Part shown: piece after piece, positions 25,213 to 33,806 of the stretch
How positions within the stretch are numbered: position 1 is the stretch's first letter
How the letters are laid out: each line of letters opens with the position of its first letter
From: Tabrizicola_A sp964393035
Lineage (GTDB): Bacteria > Pseudomonadota > Alphaproteobacteria > Rhodobacterales > Rhodobacteraceae
DNA: 64,000 nt
Assembly: GCA_964393035.1 (NCBI GenBank)
Contig: CAYMRX010000001.1
Span: 310,001 to 374,000 of the forward strand
Direction: 5' to 3'
Notes under the pieces: generated by a model
The model's input: only the letters and a program-made list of their open reading frames with translations
What the model was told of the DNA's origin: nothing
The model's database searches: none
Made by a program: the position numbers and the translations under genes

Positions 25213-26001
25213 TCATTCACCCATCTTGTAGTCGACGAACCATTTCTGGTTCAGCGCATCCAGCGTGCCATCGGCCTTCATCGCGGCGATGGCGGCATTG
25301 ATCGGCGCCACAAGCTCAGAGCCTTTGGGGAAGATGAACCCGAAATCTTCGGACGCCAGCGGTGCGCCGATGATCTTCAACCCGCCGTTTGACGCGGCCA
25401 CATAGCCATTGGCCGCCGTGCTGTCCGACAGCGTCAGATCCACATCGCCCGCCTTCAGCGCCTCCAGACCCGCGCCAAAGGTTTCGAACTTGACCACGCG
25501 GGGGTTTTCCTCGTTGCCGTCAAGGATTTCATAAATGGCCGCATAGAAGGGCGAGGTGCCGGGCTGGGCCGAAATCAGCAGTTCCGGAATGGCGGCGAAA
25601 GATGCCGCATCGGTGAAGCGCGCCTCGTCACCCCGCACGATCATCAGCATTTCCGACCGCATGTAGGCATCCGAGAAATCGACCTTTTCCTTGCGCTCAT
25701 CCTTGATGGTGATGCCGGTCATGCCGATGTCATACTGGCCTTCCGACACGGCCGGGATCATCGCATCCCATGAGGTGTTCTCATACTTCACGGTGATGTT
25801 CAGACGCTTGGCGATTTCGGCCATGGCGTCATATTCCCAGCCCACGGCGGCGCCGGACTTGTCCATGAACTGCAAGGGGGGATAGGCGTTCTCGGTCACG
25901 ACGACCACTTCTTTGCCATCAAGGTTAGGCAGGTCTTCGGCCATGGCAGGGGCCAAAAACATGGTCATGCCCATAAGGGCGGCAGTGGCGAAAGTCTTCA
26001 T
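25213..26001 (-). CDS. Transporter substrate-binding protein, family 3
   Basis: This 262-residue periplasmic binding protein of the amino acid family (SBP_bac_3) has a signal peptide, MKTFATAALMGMTMFLAPAM, probably cleaved after AMA. Core motifs are VVVVTENAYPPLQFMD, GWEYDAMAEIAKRL and YDIGMTGITIKDERKEKVDFS. The start at 26001 has GGGAG eight bases upstream; the open frame to 26151 has no signal sequence and is rejected. A hairpin overlaps the ribosome site. It delivers an amino acid or small amine to the adjacent permease. Confidence 0.88.
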   Translation of the reverse strand: MKTFATAALMGMTMFLAPAMAEDLPNLDGKEVVVVTENAYPPLQFMDKSGAAVGWEYDAMAEIAKRLNITVKYENTSWDAMIPAVSEGQYDIGMTGITIKDERKEKVDFSDAYMRSEMLMIVRGDEARFTDAASFAAIPELLISAQPGTSPFYAAIYEILDGNEENPRVVKFETFGAGLEALKAGDVDLTLSDSTAANGYVAASNGGLKIIGAPLASEDFGFIFPKGSELVAPINAAIAAMKADGTLDALNQKWFVDYKMGE

Positions 26002-26299
26002 TTGTGAACTCCCTGTCACGAAGTGATAAATGACTATGACAGGGCCGCGCGGGGCGGTGCAAGAGCCGGCAGAATGTCTGGTTCGCGTATGGCCAGTGTA
26101 TGGCCTGCGTATGGCCTCTGTCCCGACATCGGCGGACGGTGCCTGACGCAAGATTGGCTTCGAAAACGCCCCATGGTCACGGCCCCATGCTTACGCCCAT
26201 GTGCGTGCATGCACATCGCTTTGCCCATTCCCAACCACATCTCGCCGTTGCCAGACCGCGTGTTGATGCCCATCTTTATGGCAACGGAAACGGAGACGC
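26002..26299. other. 298-base divergent gap with operator-like repeats, no gene
   Basis: No convincing small gene is seen between the binding-protein gene (minus) and the DODA-type dioxygenase gene (plus). Notable are three GTATGGCC direct repeats at 26087, 26098 and 26109 (11-base period), an inverted repeat ATGTGC/GCACAT at 26199-26216, and the CCCTGTCA/TGACAGGG pair at 26011-26044. Confidence 0.5.
26011..26044 (-). promoter_or_regulatory. Inverted repeat overlapping the ribosome site of the binding-protein gene
   Basis: CCCTGTCA (26011-26018) pairs with TGACAGGG (26037-26044) across 18 bases, and the arm nearer the gene contains most of the GGGAG ribosome site. It could be an operator, or an RNA hairpin limiting translation. 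Confidence 0.35.
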
Positions 26300-27097
26300 A
26301 TGATGACCCGGATGCCCACCTATTTCATCAGCCACGGCGGCGGCCCATGGCCCTGGATGCCCGACTGGCGTGAGGTGTTCAAAAATCTGGAAGCCAGCTT
26401 CGTGCAGATGGTGAAAGACCTGCCCGAACGTCCCAAGGCCATTTTGATGATCTCGGGCCATTGGGAGGATGACAGCTTTGCCGTCATGACCTCGGCCAAC
26501 CCGCCGATGGTATATGACTATCACGGCTTTCCGCCCGAGACGTTCCAGATCAAATACCCCGCCCCCGGCGCGCCCGATCTGGCGCAAAAGGCGGCGGATC
26601 TTATCAAGGCGGCCGGCCTGCCGGTGCGGCTGGACGCCAAACAGGGGTTCGATCACGGCTGCTTTGTGCCGGCTTTCGTGATGTATCCCGATGCAAGCGT
26701 GCCGGTGTTCCAGATCAGCTTGCAAAAGGGCTATGATCCGGCGCGCCATGTCGAACTTGGCCGCGCGCTGGCGCCTTTGCGCGATGAGGGCGTGCTGATC
26801 GTCGGCTCGGGCCTGTCCTATCACAACCTGCGCCTGTTCGGGCCGGGGGCAAAAGTTCCGTCCGAGGCGTTTGACGTCTGGCTGGCCAAGACCATGGCCA
26901 AACCGGCCGCCGAGCGCACGGCCGATCTGATCGACTGGGAAAAGGCCCCGCATGCCCGCACCTGCCATGCGCAGGAAGACCACTTTGCCCCGATCTGGGC
27001 GGTGGTTGGTGCGGCCGAAACCGATGCCGCCCGCATGGTCTATCATGACACGGGCCTGTTCGGCGGCGTCACCGCCTCAAGCTATCGCTTGGGTTAA
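26300..27097 (+). CDS. DODA-type extradiol aromatic ring-opening dioxygenase family protein
   Basis: This 265-residue class III extradiol dioxygenase (LigB superfamily, YgiD-like) has metal-site histidines in YFISHGGGPW (near residue 12) and MISGHWEDDSF (near residue 53). A third conserved block, GSGLSYHNLR, sits near residue 175, and DHFAPIWAVVGA lies near residue 228. Family members open catechol-like rings such as DOPA; the physiological substrate of bacterial relatives is often unknown. The start has GGAG a few bases upstream, with two consecutive ATG codons. Its stop overlaps that of the convergent DUF1761 gene (TTAA). Confidence 0.87.
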   Translation: MMTRMPTYFISHGGGPWPWMPDWREVFKNLEASFVQMVKDLPERPKAILMISGHWEDDSFAVMTSANPPMVYDYHGFPPETFQIKYPAPGAPDLAQKAADLIKAAGLPVRLDAKQGFDHGCFVPAFVMYPDASVPVFQISLQKGYDPARHVELGRALAPLRDEGVLIVGSGLSYHNLRLFGPGAKVPSEAFDVWLAKTMAKPAAERTADLIDWEKAPHARTCHAQEDHFAPIWAVVGAAETDAARMVYHDTGLFGGVTASSYRLG

Positions 27098-27468
27098 AGC
27101 AACGCCTGCGCCAAAAGCATCAACACGCCGGAGGCGGCCCAGCTTCCGGCGTCAATCGCCCGGCTGGTCGCGCCGAGCTTCTTGAAGGCGTTGTTCGAAT
27201 AGCCCATGACAATGAAGGCGATGATCCCAAGGATCAGCGGCCCGGTCATACCACGCGCCACCATGACGCCGACAAACACGGCATACAGGATCAACCCCAA
27301 GGTCAGGCTGCCAAAGGCCGCGCCCATCGGGTCGCCCTGTTGGTGCGTGACCCCGGCAGAGGCGCTCCACGCCGGGTAAAACCCCTTGGGTCCGTAGTAA
27401 AACCAGCCAAAGCCGAAGGACAGCACGAAGCCCAAGCCGACCGCGATCCAGTTGACACCCTCAAACAT
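27094..27468 (-). CDS. DUF1761 family membrane protein
   Basis: This 124-residue integral membrane protein has about four hydrophobic segments (VGLGFVLSFGFGWFYYGPK, LGLILYAVFVGVMVA, ILGIIAFIVMGYSNNAF and a C-terminal one). The WFYYGPKGFYPAW stretch near residues 22-35 is typical of DUF1761, a family without known function. The start at 27468 has GGGAGG five bases upstream. It converges with the dioxygenase gene and overlaps it by four bases at the stops. Confidence 0.8.
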   Translation of the reverse strand: MFEGVNWIAVGLGFVLSFGFGWFYYGPKGFYPAWSASAGVTHQQGDPMGAAFGSLTLGLILYAVFVGVMVARGMTGPLILGIIAFIVMGYSNNAFKKLGATSRAIDAGSWAASGVLMLLAQALL

Positions 27469-27621
27469 CCGCGCCTCCCTCTTGGTCCTGTCGCGGGTCA
27501 AGCATGGCATGGGGCATGCGGTCTTGTCGTGGGAAATCGGCAGTGGCAGGCGCGAAGCCTGCTATCAAGGTGCAACCATTCTCCATGATCCGGCGTTGCC
27601 CCTCATCCGCCGAGGTGATCC

Positions 27622-29439
27622 ATGCCCCAGTCCGCCCTTGACCTGCCGCAGCGCGCCCGCATCACCCTGCCCCACATGGCAACGGTCGTCGGCGCTGCGG
27701 TCGTGCTGTATCTGGCGCAAGAGGTGTTTCTGCCACTGGCCTTTGCCATGCTGATCGCCTTTGCGCTTTCGCCCGTGGTGGTGCGCGCCCGGCGGCTGGG
27801 GTTGGGGCATCTGCCCTCGGTTCTGGTTGCCTCGGGTCTTGCCTTTGTTGCCATCGGGGGATTTGTGCTGATCGTCGTGGGCCAGTTGGCCGAACTGGCG
27901 CTGAACCTGCCGACCTTTCAGTCCAATATTCTGGCCAAGCTGGAAGGGCTGCAAGCGGCGGGCGGGGACAACAGCCTGCTGTCAAACGCCATGCAGACGC
28001 TGGGCGCCATCTCGACCAAGATCGGGGCGGCCGTCGGCACGGGCGAGGCGGCAAAGCCGATGCCGGTGGAGGTGGTGCAGCCCACCAATGCCTTGGCATT
28101 GCTACAAAACCTGATCCTGCCGCTTGTCAGCCCGGTGGCGACGGCGGGTCTTGTGATTGTGCTGGTGATCTTCATGCTGTTGGAGCGCGAACAGTTGCGT
28201 GACCGGTTTATCCGTCTGGTCGGCACCGGTGACTTGCATCGCACGACCCAAGTTCTGGAGGATGCGGGGGGCAGGGTGGCGAACTATCTGCTGGTGCAAC
28301 TGCTGGTCAACGCGATCTATGCCCTGCCCATCGGTCTTGGGCTGTGGCTGATCGGCGTGCCCAATGCCACGCTTTGGGGGCTTTTGACACTGGTCCTGCG
28401 CTTTGTGCCCTATATCGGATCGGTCCTTGCCGCCGCCTTCCCGCTGTTTCTGGCCTTTGCCATCTCGGCCAACTGGTCGGCGGTCTTGTGGACGGGGGCG
28501 CTGTTTCTGACCGTCGAACTGCTGACCTCGAACGTAATCGAGCCTTGGCTTTACGGCGCGCGCACCGGTGTCAGCGCGCTGGCCATCATCATCTCCGCGA
28601 TCTTCTGGACATTTCTTTGGGGCCCTCTGGGGTTGGTTTTGTCAACGCCGCTGACGGTTTGCCTTGTGGTCTTGGGCCGCCACATCCCGCAGTTCGAACT
28701 GTTCGACATCCTCTTTGGCGATGAACCCGTGCTGACCCAGCATCAAAGGCTGTATCAACGCCTTTTGGTGGGCGACGCGATCGAGGCCATGGCACGGGCC
28801 GAAGAAGCGCTGGAAAATCAAAGCCCCCCTGAATTTTATCAATCCACCACCCTGCCCGCCCTGATTTTGGCCCAAGAAGACCGCGACAGGGGCGTGCTGT
28901 CGCCCGAACAGGAACGCAAGCTGGCCACGACGGGGCTGACCATGCTGGCCGATATTGGCGGAAGGATCGGCACGGCCGACGATGCCGCGACAAAGGCCCG
29001 CCGCATCCTATGCCTCGGGGGGCGCTGGGAGTTGGATGATGTGTCCGCCGTTCTTCTGGCGCAAAGCCTGTCGTGGCAGGGGGCGGCGGCCACCCCACGC
29101 AGTGCCGCCGATCTCATGCCGGGCCGTGTGGCGGATCTTGGCCTGTCTGACACCGATTGCCTGATCCTGTGTTTCCTTGACCCTGCCCCGAGCCGCGCCT
29201 CGCTTTTGCATATCCGGCGGCTCAAGCGCCTGCGACCAGATCTGCGGCTTGGCGTGGCGATCTGGGCCATGCCGTCCGATCTGGGGGCAGATCTCCCTGC
29301 CACGACACCGATCGACCCCGGCAAACTGACCGAAGCACTGGCGCTGGGTGCCGATTTCGCCGGCACCACTTTGGACGAGATCATCAATGCGGCCTTGGCC
29401 GATGAACTGCCCGCCCCGGCCATGCGGGCAAGCGGTTAG
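27622..29439 (+). CDS. AI-2E family transporter with long soluble C-terminal extension
   Basis: This 605-residue protein's first 360 residues form the AI-2E/PerM membrane domain, with about eight helices and family blocks VANYLLVQLLVNAIYALPIG, LRFVPYIGSVLAAAFP and NVIEPWLYGARTGVSALAI. Typical members are 340-400 residues. The last 240 residues (from HIPQFELFDILFGDEPVLT) are hydrophilic and helical, and I do not recognise a named domain there. Family functions proposed include AI-2 export and ion exchange, so the name does not fix the substrate. GAGG precedes the ATG. The stop overlaps the convergent moeB gene by four bases. Confidence 0.88.
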   Translation: MPQSALDLPQRARITLPHMATVVGAAVVLYLAQEVFLPLAFAMLIAFALSPVVVRARRLGLGHLPSVLVASGLAFVAIGGFVLIVVGQLAELALNLPTFQSNILAKLEGLQAAGGDNSLLSNAMQTLGAISTKIGAAVGTGEAAKPMPVEVVQPTNALALLQNLILPLVSPVATAGLVIVLVIFMLLEREQLRDRFIRLVGTGDLHRTTQVLEDAGGRVANYLLVQLLVNAIYALPIGLGLWLIGVPNATLWGLLTLVLRFVPYIGSVLAAAFPLFLAFAISANWSAVLWTGALFLTVELLTSNVIEPWLYGARTGVSALAIIISAIFWTFLWGPLGLVLSTPLTVCLVVLGRHIPQFELFDILFGDEPVLTQHQRLYQRLLVGDAIEAMARAEEALENQSPPEFYQSTTLPALILAQEDRDRGVLSPEQERKLATTGLTMLADIGGRIGTADDAATKARRILCLGGRWELDDVSAVLLAQSLSWQGAAATPRSAADLMPGRVADLGLSDTDCLILCFLDPAPSRASLLHIRRLKRLRPDLRLGVAIWAMPSDLGADLPATTPIDPGKLTEALALGADFAGTTLDEIINAALADELPAPAMRASG

Positions 29440-30476
29440 GCCGCGCGCCCGCCGCAGACCGGGCAATCTGGGCGCTTCTTGATCCCGATCACCCGCGCCT
29501 CGGCATAAAGCGCATCAAAGATCATCAGCCGCCCGCGCAGGGTTTCGCCCGCGCCGGTGATGTGTTTGACCGCCTCGGATGCCATCAAAGACCCCACCAC
29601 CCCCGGCAAGGGGGCTGCCACCCCGGCCTCGGCGCAGGTCGGCACCATGCCGGGCAAGGGGCGCTCGGGGAAAACACATTCATAACAGGGGCCACCCTGC
29701 GCCGGGTCATAAAGCGAAATCTGGCCTTCCCATTGGGTGATGGCTGCGGAAATCAGCGGTTTGCCAAGCGTGGCGCAAACCCGGTTCACCAGATAGCGGG
29801 TGTCGAAATTGTCGGTGCCATCCAGCACCAGATCATAATCCGCAATCAGCGCCGCGGCCGTTTCCTCATCCAGCCGCCGCTGATAGGGCTGCACGGTGAT
29901 GAACGGGTTCAGCGCCCGCATGGCAATTTCGGCCGATTGCACCTTGGGCAGGCCGATACGCGCATCGGCATGGATGATCTGACGTTGCAGGTTCGACCCT
30001 TCGACCACATCGGCGTCGATCACACCGATGGTCCCCACCCCCGCCGCGGCAAGATACAGGAGCGCGGGCGAACCAAGCCCCCCGGCCCCCACCACCAACA
30101 CCTTGGCCGCCTTCAGCCGCTGCTGCCCCGGCCCGCCGATCTCGCGCAAGAGGATATGCCGGGCGTAGCGGTCCAACTCGGCCTCGCGGAAAACGCCTGT
30201 GGGTGGCAGCGCCGCAGGAACTGGCGCCGCCCGCGCCCGCAGACGGCGCAAGCCAAAGGCATAGCCTGCCACCAGCGCGCCAAGCCCGCCCAGAACCGCC
30301 CAGATCTTGGCATCGCCCCCCAGCGCCACGCGCAGCCCGTTGCCTTCCGGCAAGATGAGATGCGCGACCATCACGGCGCCCCACAGCGCCGCCAGCGCCC
30401 AAAGCCGCCGGGCCACGGCCACATCCATGAGCCAACCCACGGCCCAAAGCCCCACGGCAAGGCCAAGGACCAGCAT
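29436..30476 (-). CDS. moeB: MoeB/ThiF family adenylyltransferase with membrane N-terminus
   Basis: This 346-residue E1-like enzyme adenylates the C-terminal glycine of a sulfur carrier (MoaD or ThiS). The ATP site is GAGGLGSPALLYLAAAG; DNFDTRYLVN is the conserved region before the cysteine in VPTCAEAG. Zinc cysteines are CYEC and CPVC. Unlike E. coli MoeB (about 250 residues), it has about 85 extra N-terminal residues containing two or three hydrophobic segments, so it is probably membrane-anchored. Its ATG shares one base with the dut stop (TGATG), showing coupling. Confidence 0.88.
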   Translation of the reverse strand: MLVLGLAVGLWAVGWLMDVAVARRLWALAALWGAVMVAHLILPEGNGLRVALGGDAKIWAVLGGLGALVAGYAFGLRRLRARAAPVPAALPPTGVFREAELDRYARHILLREIGGPGQQRLKAAKVLVVGAGGLGSPALLYLAAAGVGTIGVIDADVVEGSNLQRQIIHADARIGLPKVQSAEIAMRALNPFITVQPYQRRLDEETAAALIADYDLVLDGTDNFDTRYLVNRVCATLGKPLISAAITQWEGQISLYDPAQGGPCYECVFPERPLPGMVPTCAEAGVAAPLPGVVGSLMASEAVKHITGAGETLRGRLMIFDALYAEARVIGIKKRPDCPVCGGRAA

Positions 30477-30946
30477 CAGCGCACCCCCGTCGAGCCAAAG
30501 CCCCCCTGCCCGCGCGAGGTATCCTCAAGCGCGGTCACAACCGAAAAGCCCGCCTGCACCACCGGGGCCACCACGCATTGCGCAATCCGGTCGCCGTGCT
30601 GCACGACATAGGGCGCGGCCCCCAGATTGACCAAAGCCACCCCCAAAGGCCCGCGATAATCGCTGTCGATGGTGCCGGGGGTATTGGGCAGCGTGATGCC
30701 ATGTTTCAGCGCAAGACCCGAGCGCGGGCGGATCTGCATCTCATACCCTTCCGGGATTGCCACGCGCAGACCCGTCGGCACGATCGCCCGCTCCATCGGC
30801 TGCAAGACAAAGCCCGCCGCGCGCATGTCGGCAGGCAGATTGGCGCAGATATCGGCCCCGGCGCTGCCAGCGGTCTGATAGGCCGGAAGCGGCACCGCAA
30901 CATCGGCCCAATCTTCGCGCAGCACCTGAATTTCAACCATCGTCAT
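30476..30946 (-). CDS. dut: dUTP diphosphatase
   Basis: This 156-residue trimeric dUTPase converts dUTP to dUMP and pyrophosphate, keeping uracil out of DNA. Conserved motifs are present in order: AGSAGADI, PRSGLALKHGI, GTIDSDYRG (catalytic Asp) and the C-terminal RGQGGFGSTG that closes over the substrate. Two nearby starts are possible, ATG at 30946 or at 30940; neither has an ideal ribosome site, and 30946 is taken. coaBC lies upstream and moeB overlaps downstream; the coaBC-dut pairing is common in bacteria. Confidence 0.95.
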   Translation of the reverse strand: MTMVEIQVLREDWADVAVPLPAYQTAGSAGADICANLPADMRAAGFVLQPMERAIVPTGLRVAIPEGYEMQIRPRSGLALKHGITLPNTPGTIDSDYRGPLGVALVNLGAAPYVVQHGDRIAQCVVAPVVQAGFSVVTALEDTSRGQGGFGSTGVR

Positions 30947-31013
30947 CGTCCCCAAATATCCCTGCCCCATAGACGCTGCCGCAGACGCGCTGCACCCCAA
31001 GACTTCCGCCGCG

Positions 31014-32213
31014 TCAGGAATTTGCCAGCGCCTTGGCGATACGCTCGGCCAATTGGCGCGCCACCTGATCCTTGGCCATGCGCGGCCAAACCTCGGCCCC
31101 GGCGTCCGAAATCAGCACCACCGCGTTCTCGGTCCCGCCCATGATCCCCGTCCCGGGCGAAACATCATTGGCCACGATCCAATCGCACCCCTTCCGGGCG
31201 CGTTTCGCGGTGGCGTGATCCACCACCTGCTCGGTCTCGGCGGCAAATCCGACCACCAGCCGGGGCCGCATCGCGCCCTTTGACACCGCGGCCAGAATGT
31301 CGGGGTTTTCCGCAAACTCCAACGCGGGTGCGCGGCCAGAGCCATCCTTTTTCATCTTCTGCGCACCCTGATTGACGACACGCCAATCCGCCACGGCCGC
31401 CGCCATCACCGCCGCATCGGCGGGAAGGGCGCTCTCCACCGCCTCCAGCATCTGCCGCGCGGTTTCCACCCGGACCACCTCTACCCCCTCAGGCGGTGGC
31501 ACCGAGGCAGGCCCGGTCACAAAGGTCACCTTCGCCCCCAGATCGCGCAGCGCGGCGGCAATCGCCGTGCCCTGCGCCCCGGAGGAGCGGTTGGCAATAT
31601 AGCGCACCGGATCAATCGGCTCATGCGTCGGCCCCGAGGTCACCAGCACATGCTTGCCCTGCAAGGGACCCCCGCCCAAGGCCGCCGCAATCGCCGCAAA
31701 GATCATTTCGGGTTCGGCCATCCGGCCCGGCCCGAACTCGCCACAGGCCATCTCGCCCGCTTCCGGGCCGACGAACCGCACCCCATCGGCTTGCAACTGC
31801 GCCAGATTGCGCTGCGTCGCCGGATGATCCCACATCCGCACGTTCATCGCAGGCGCCATCAGCACCGCGGTATCGGTCGCCAACAAAAGCGTCGAGGCCA
31901 GATCCTCGGCCCGCCCGGTGGCAAGTTTCGCCATCAGATCCGCCGTTGCGGGGGCCACGACCACCAGATCCGCCACGCGCGAAAGCTGGATATGGCCCAT
32001 CTCGGCCTCATTCGTCAGGTCAAACAGCGCCTCATGCACCATTTCGCCTGCCAGCGCCGAAACGGAAAGCGGCGTGACAAATTCCGCCCCGGCCCGTGTC
32101 AAGACCGGGGTCACAGTCGCACCCGCACCTTTCAAAAGGCGGATCAGCAGAAGTGATTTATAGGCCGCAATCCCGCCGCCAATCACCAGAAGTATACGTT
32201 TGCCGGCCAGCAT
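31014..32213 (-). CDS. coaBC: Phosphopantothenoylcysteine decarboxylase/synthetase
   Basis: This 399-residue bifunctional coenzyme A enzyme has an N-terminal FMN decarboxylase (GGGIAAYKS at 13-21, the PAMNVRMWDHPATQRN clamp). The C-terminal synthetase joins phosphopantothenate to cysteine (SGPTHEPIDPVRYIANRSSG, then KRARKGCDWIVAND). Length matches the usual fused form. It precedes dut by 67 bases on the same strand. Confidence 0.95.
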   Translation of the reverse strand: MLAGKRILLVIGGGIAAYKSLLLIRLLKGAGATVTPVLTRAGAEFVTPLSVSALAGEMVHEALFDLTNEAEMGHIQLSRVADLVVVAPATADLMAKLATGRAEDLASTLLLATDTAVLMAPAMNVRMWDHPATQRNLAQLQADGVRFVGPEAGEMACGEFGPGRMAEPEMIFAAIAAALGGGPLQGKHVLVTSGPTHEPIDPVRYIANRSSGAQGTAIAAALRDLGAKVTFVTGPASVPPPEGVEVVRVETARQMLEAVESALPADAAVMAAAVADWRVVNQGAQKMKKDGSGRAPALEFAENPDILAAVSKGAMRPRLVVGFAAETEQVVDHATAKRARKGCDWIVANDVSPGTGIMGGTENAVVLISDAGAEVWPRMAKDQVARQLAERIAKALANS

Positions 32214-32336
32214 CGGGGCCTCCGTTCAGGGTTGGCCCACGTTAAGGGTCGGATGCGATGAACTCAACCCAAGTCGCAGCCACCGCCCGCGCCGCCGCGC
32301 AGGCGCAGGCCAGAGGGTTGGCCCCAAGCGCCCTGC

Positions 32337-33212
32337 CTAAAGAAAGTCATGCACCCCGGCGCTGTGGGTTTCAAGGTGACGGCGCAGCTTGGCATAGGCG
32401 GCCGCCTCCAACTGGCGGATGCGCTCTTTTGACAGGCCCAGCTCGATCCCCAATTGTTCCAGCGTACGCGGCTCATCGCGCAGGCGGCGTTCGGCGATGA
32501 TATGGCGCTCGCGCGGGTTCAAGGCCCCAAGCGCCCCGGCAAGCCAGCCGCGCAATCGGCCCCGATCATGGGCCAAGGCCACGGCCTCGGCCGCCTGCGG
32601 TGTTTCATCTTCCAGAATGTCGATCCATTCGCGCCCGTCCTCATCACTGGCCTGCGGCGCATTGAGCGAGGCATCCATGCCGGCCAGCCGCCCCTCCATC
32701 ATCTGCACCTCGGCCAGTGTCACGCCCACCTCTTGCGCCACCTTCTCGCGCAGTTGATGCGGATCCAGATGCACCCCGGCCGCCTCGGCCTCGCGCGCCA
32801 GTTTGGCCTGCACCCGCCGCAGATTGAAAAACAGCGCCTTCTGCCCGGCGGTCGATCCGGTGCGCACCAAGGACCAGTTGCGCATCACATAATCCTGCAC
32901 CGAAGCCTTGATCCACCAGACGGCATAGGTCGAAAACCGCACCCCCCGGTCTGGGTCGAACTTTTCGGCGGCCTTCATCAGGCCAAGGCTCGCCTCTTGA
33001 ATGAGGTCATTCATCGGGGCGCCATAGCGGCGAAATTTGGCGGCCATGGAAATCGCCAACCGCATATAGGCCGTTACCAGCCGATGCAGGGCGGCCGTGT
33101 CGCGGTGATCGCGCCAAGCGCGGGCCAGATCTGCCTCTGTCTCGGCGTCCAAGAGTTCTGCCGCGCGTGCTTGGCGTGGCAGCGTTTGGTCGTTATATCC
33201 ATCAAGGGCCAT
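32337..33212 (-). CDS. rpoH: RNA polymerase sigma factor RpoH, RpoH2-like
   Basis: This 291-residue sigma-32 family factor has a region 2 with LIQEASLGLMKAAEKFDP and FSTYAVWWIKASVQDYVMRN, and the RpoH box QKALFFNLRR, which separates RpoH from other group 3 sigma factors. Region 4 has the helix-turn-helix TLEQLGIELGLSKERIRQLE. GGGGAGG lies five bases before the ATG at 33212, so that start is chosen. Rhodobacterales usually carry two rpoH genes; RpoH2 paralogues respond to singlet oxygen and general stress. Assignment to RpoH2 rather than RpoH1 is by general impression of sequence, not by a tree. Confidence 0.88.
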   Translation of the reverse strand: MALDGYNDQTLPRQARAAELLDAETEADLARAWRDHRDTAALHRLVTAYMRLAISMAAKFRRYGAPMNDLIQEASLGLMKAAEKFDPDRGVRFSTYAVWWIKASVQDYVMRNWSLVRTGSTAGQKALFFNLRRVQAKLAREAEAAGVHLDPHQLREKVAQEVGVTLAEVQMMEGRLAGMDASLNAPQASDEDGREWIDILEDETPQAAEAVALAHDRGRLRGWLAGALGALNPRERHIIAERRLRDEPRTLEQLGIELGLSKERIRQLEAAAYAKLRRHLETHSAGVHDFL

Positions 33213-33263
33213 GACCGCCTCCCCTTGCATGCCAGACTTTTCCTGATTTTACGGACCAATCGC

Positions 33264-33806
33264 GTGACCGGATCACCTCAAGGCTTCCCGAAACTTTCGC
33301 TGATCCTGGGCGGCGCACGCTCGGGCAAATCGCGGCTGGCCGAACGGCTGGCGCATGCGGCAGGCCTGCCCCGGCAGTATATCGCAACTGCGGAAATTTG
33401 GGATGAGGAAATGCGGGCGCGCATCGCCCGGCATGTCGCCGACCGCGGGGCAGGATGGGTAACGCATGAGGCCCCGCGGGATGTGGCCGCAGCCTTGCGC
33501 CGCGCATCGGGGGTGGTGCTGATTGACTGCGCGACATTGTGGCTCACAAATGTGATGTTGGCAGGCGGGGATATTCAGGCAGAAACCGAGGCGCTGATCA
33601 CGGCGATTGCCGCCTACCCCGATCCGGTCATTGTGGTGTCCAACGAAGTTGGCTGGGGAATAGTTCCCGACAATCGCCTGTCGCGCGATTTTCGCGACGA
33701 ACAGGGGCGGCTGAACCAGCGGCTGGCCGAGGCGGCCGATCTGGTGGCAGGTGTCATGGCGGGCTTGCCCATGGTGCTGAAGGGCCAGCTTCCGGTTCTG
33801 GCATGA
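33264..33806 (+). CDS. cobU: Adenosylcobinamide kinase/guanylyltransferase
   Basis: This 180-residue CobU/CobP enzyme of cobalamin nucleotide-loop assembly phosphorylates adenosylcobinamide and then transfers GMP. The P-loop is GGARSGKS at residues 16-23, the guanylylated His lies in RIARHVADRG, and VLIDCATLWLTN and VSNEVGWGIVP are family blocks. A GTG start at 33264-33266 begins just before the P-loop strand; no ATG in frame is close and the ribosome site is weak. It is divergent from rpoH and overlaps the next gene as ATGA. Confidence 0.92.
   Translation: MTGSPQGFPKLSLILGGARSGKSRLAERLAHAAGLPRQYIATAEIWDEEMRARIARHVADRGAGWVTHEAPRDVAAALRRASGVVLIDCATLWLTNVMLAGGDIQAETEALITAIAAYPDPVIVVSNEVGWGIVPDNRLSRDFRDEQGRLNQRLAEAADLVAGVMAGLPMVLKGQLPVLA

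Noticed and set aside
26087..26116. A replication-origin-like iteron set or a CRISPR fragment
   Set aside because: Only three 8-base repeats with 3-base spacers, no cas or rep gene nearby; regulatory sites are the simpler reading.
26034..26273. A possible 79-codon gene in the gap on the minus strand
   Set aside because: No ribosome site, no recognised family, and it runs through the operator-like repeats.
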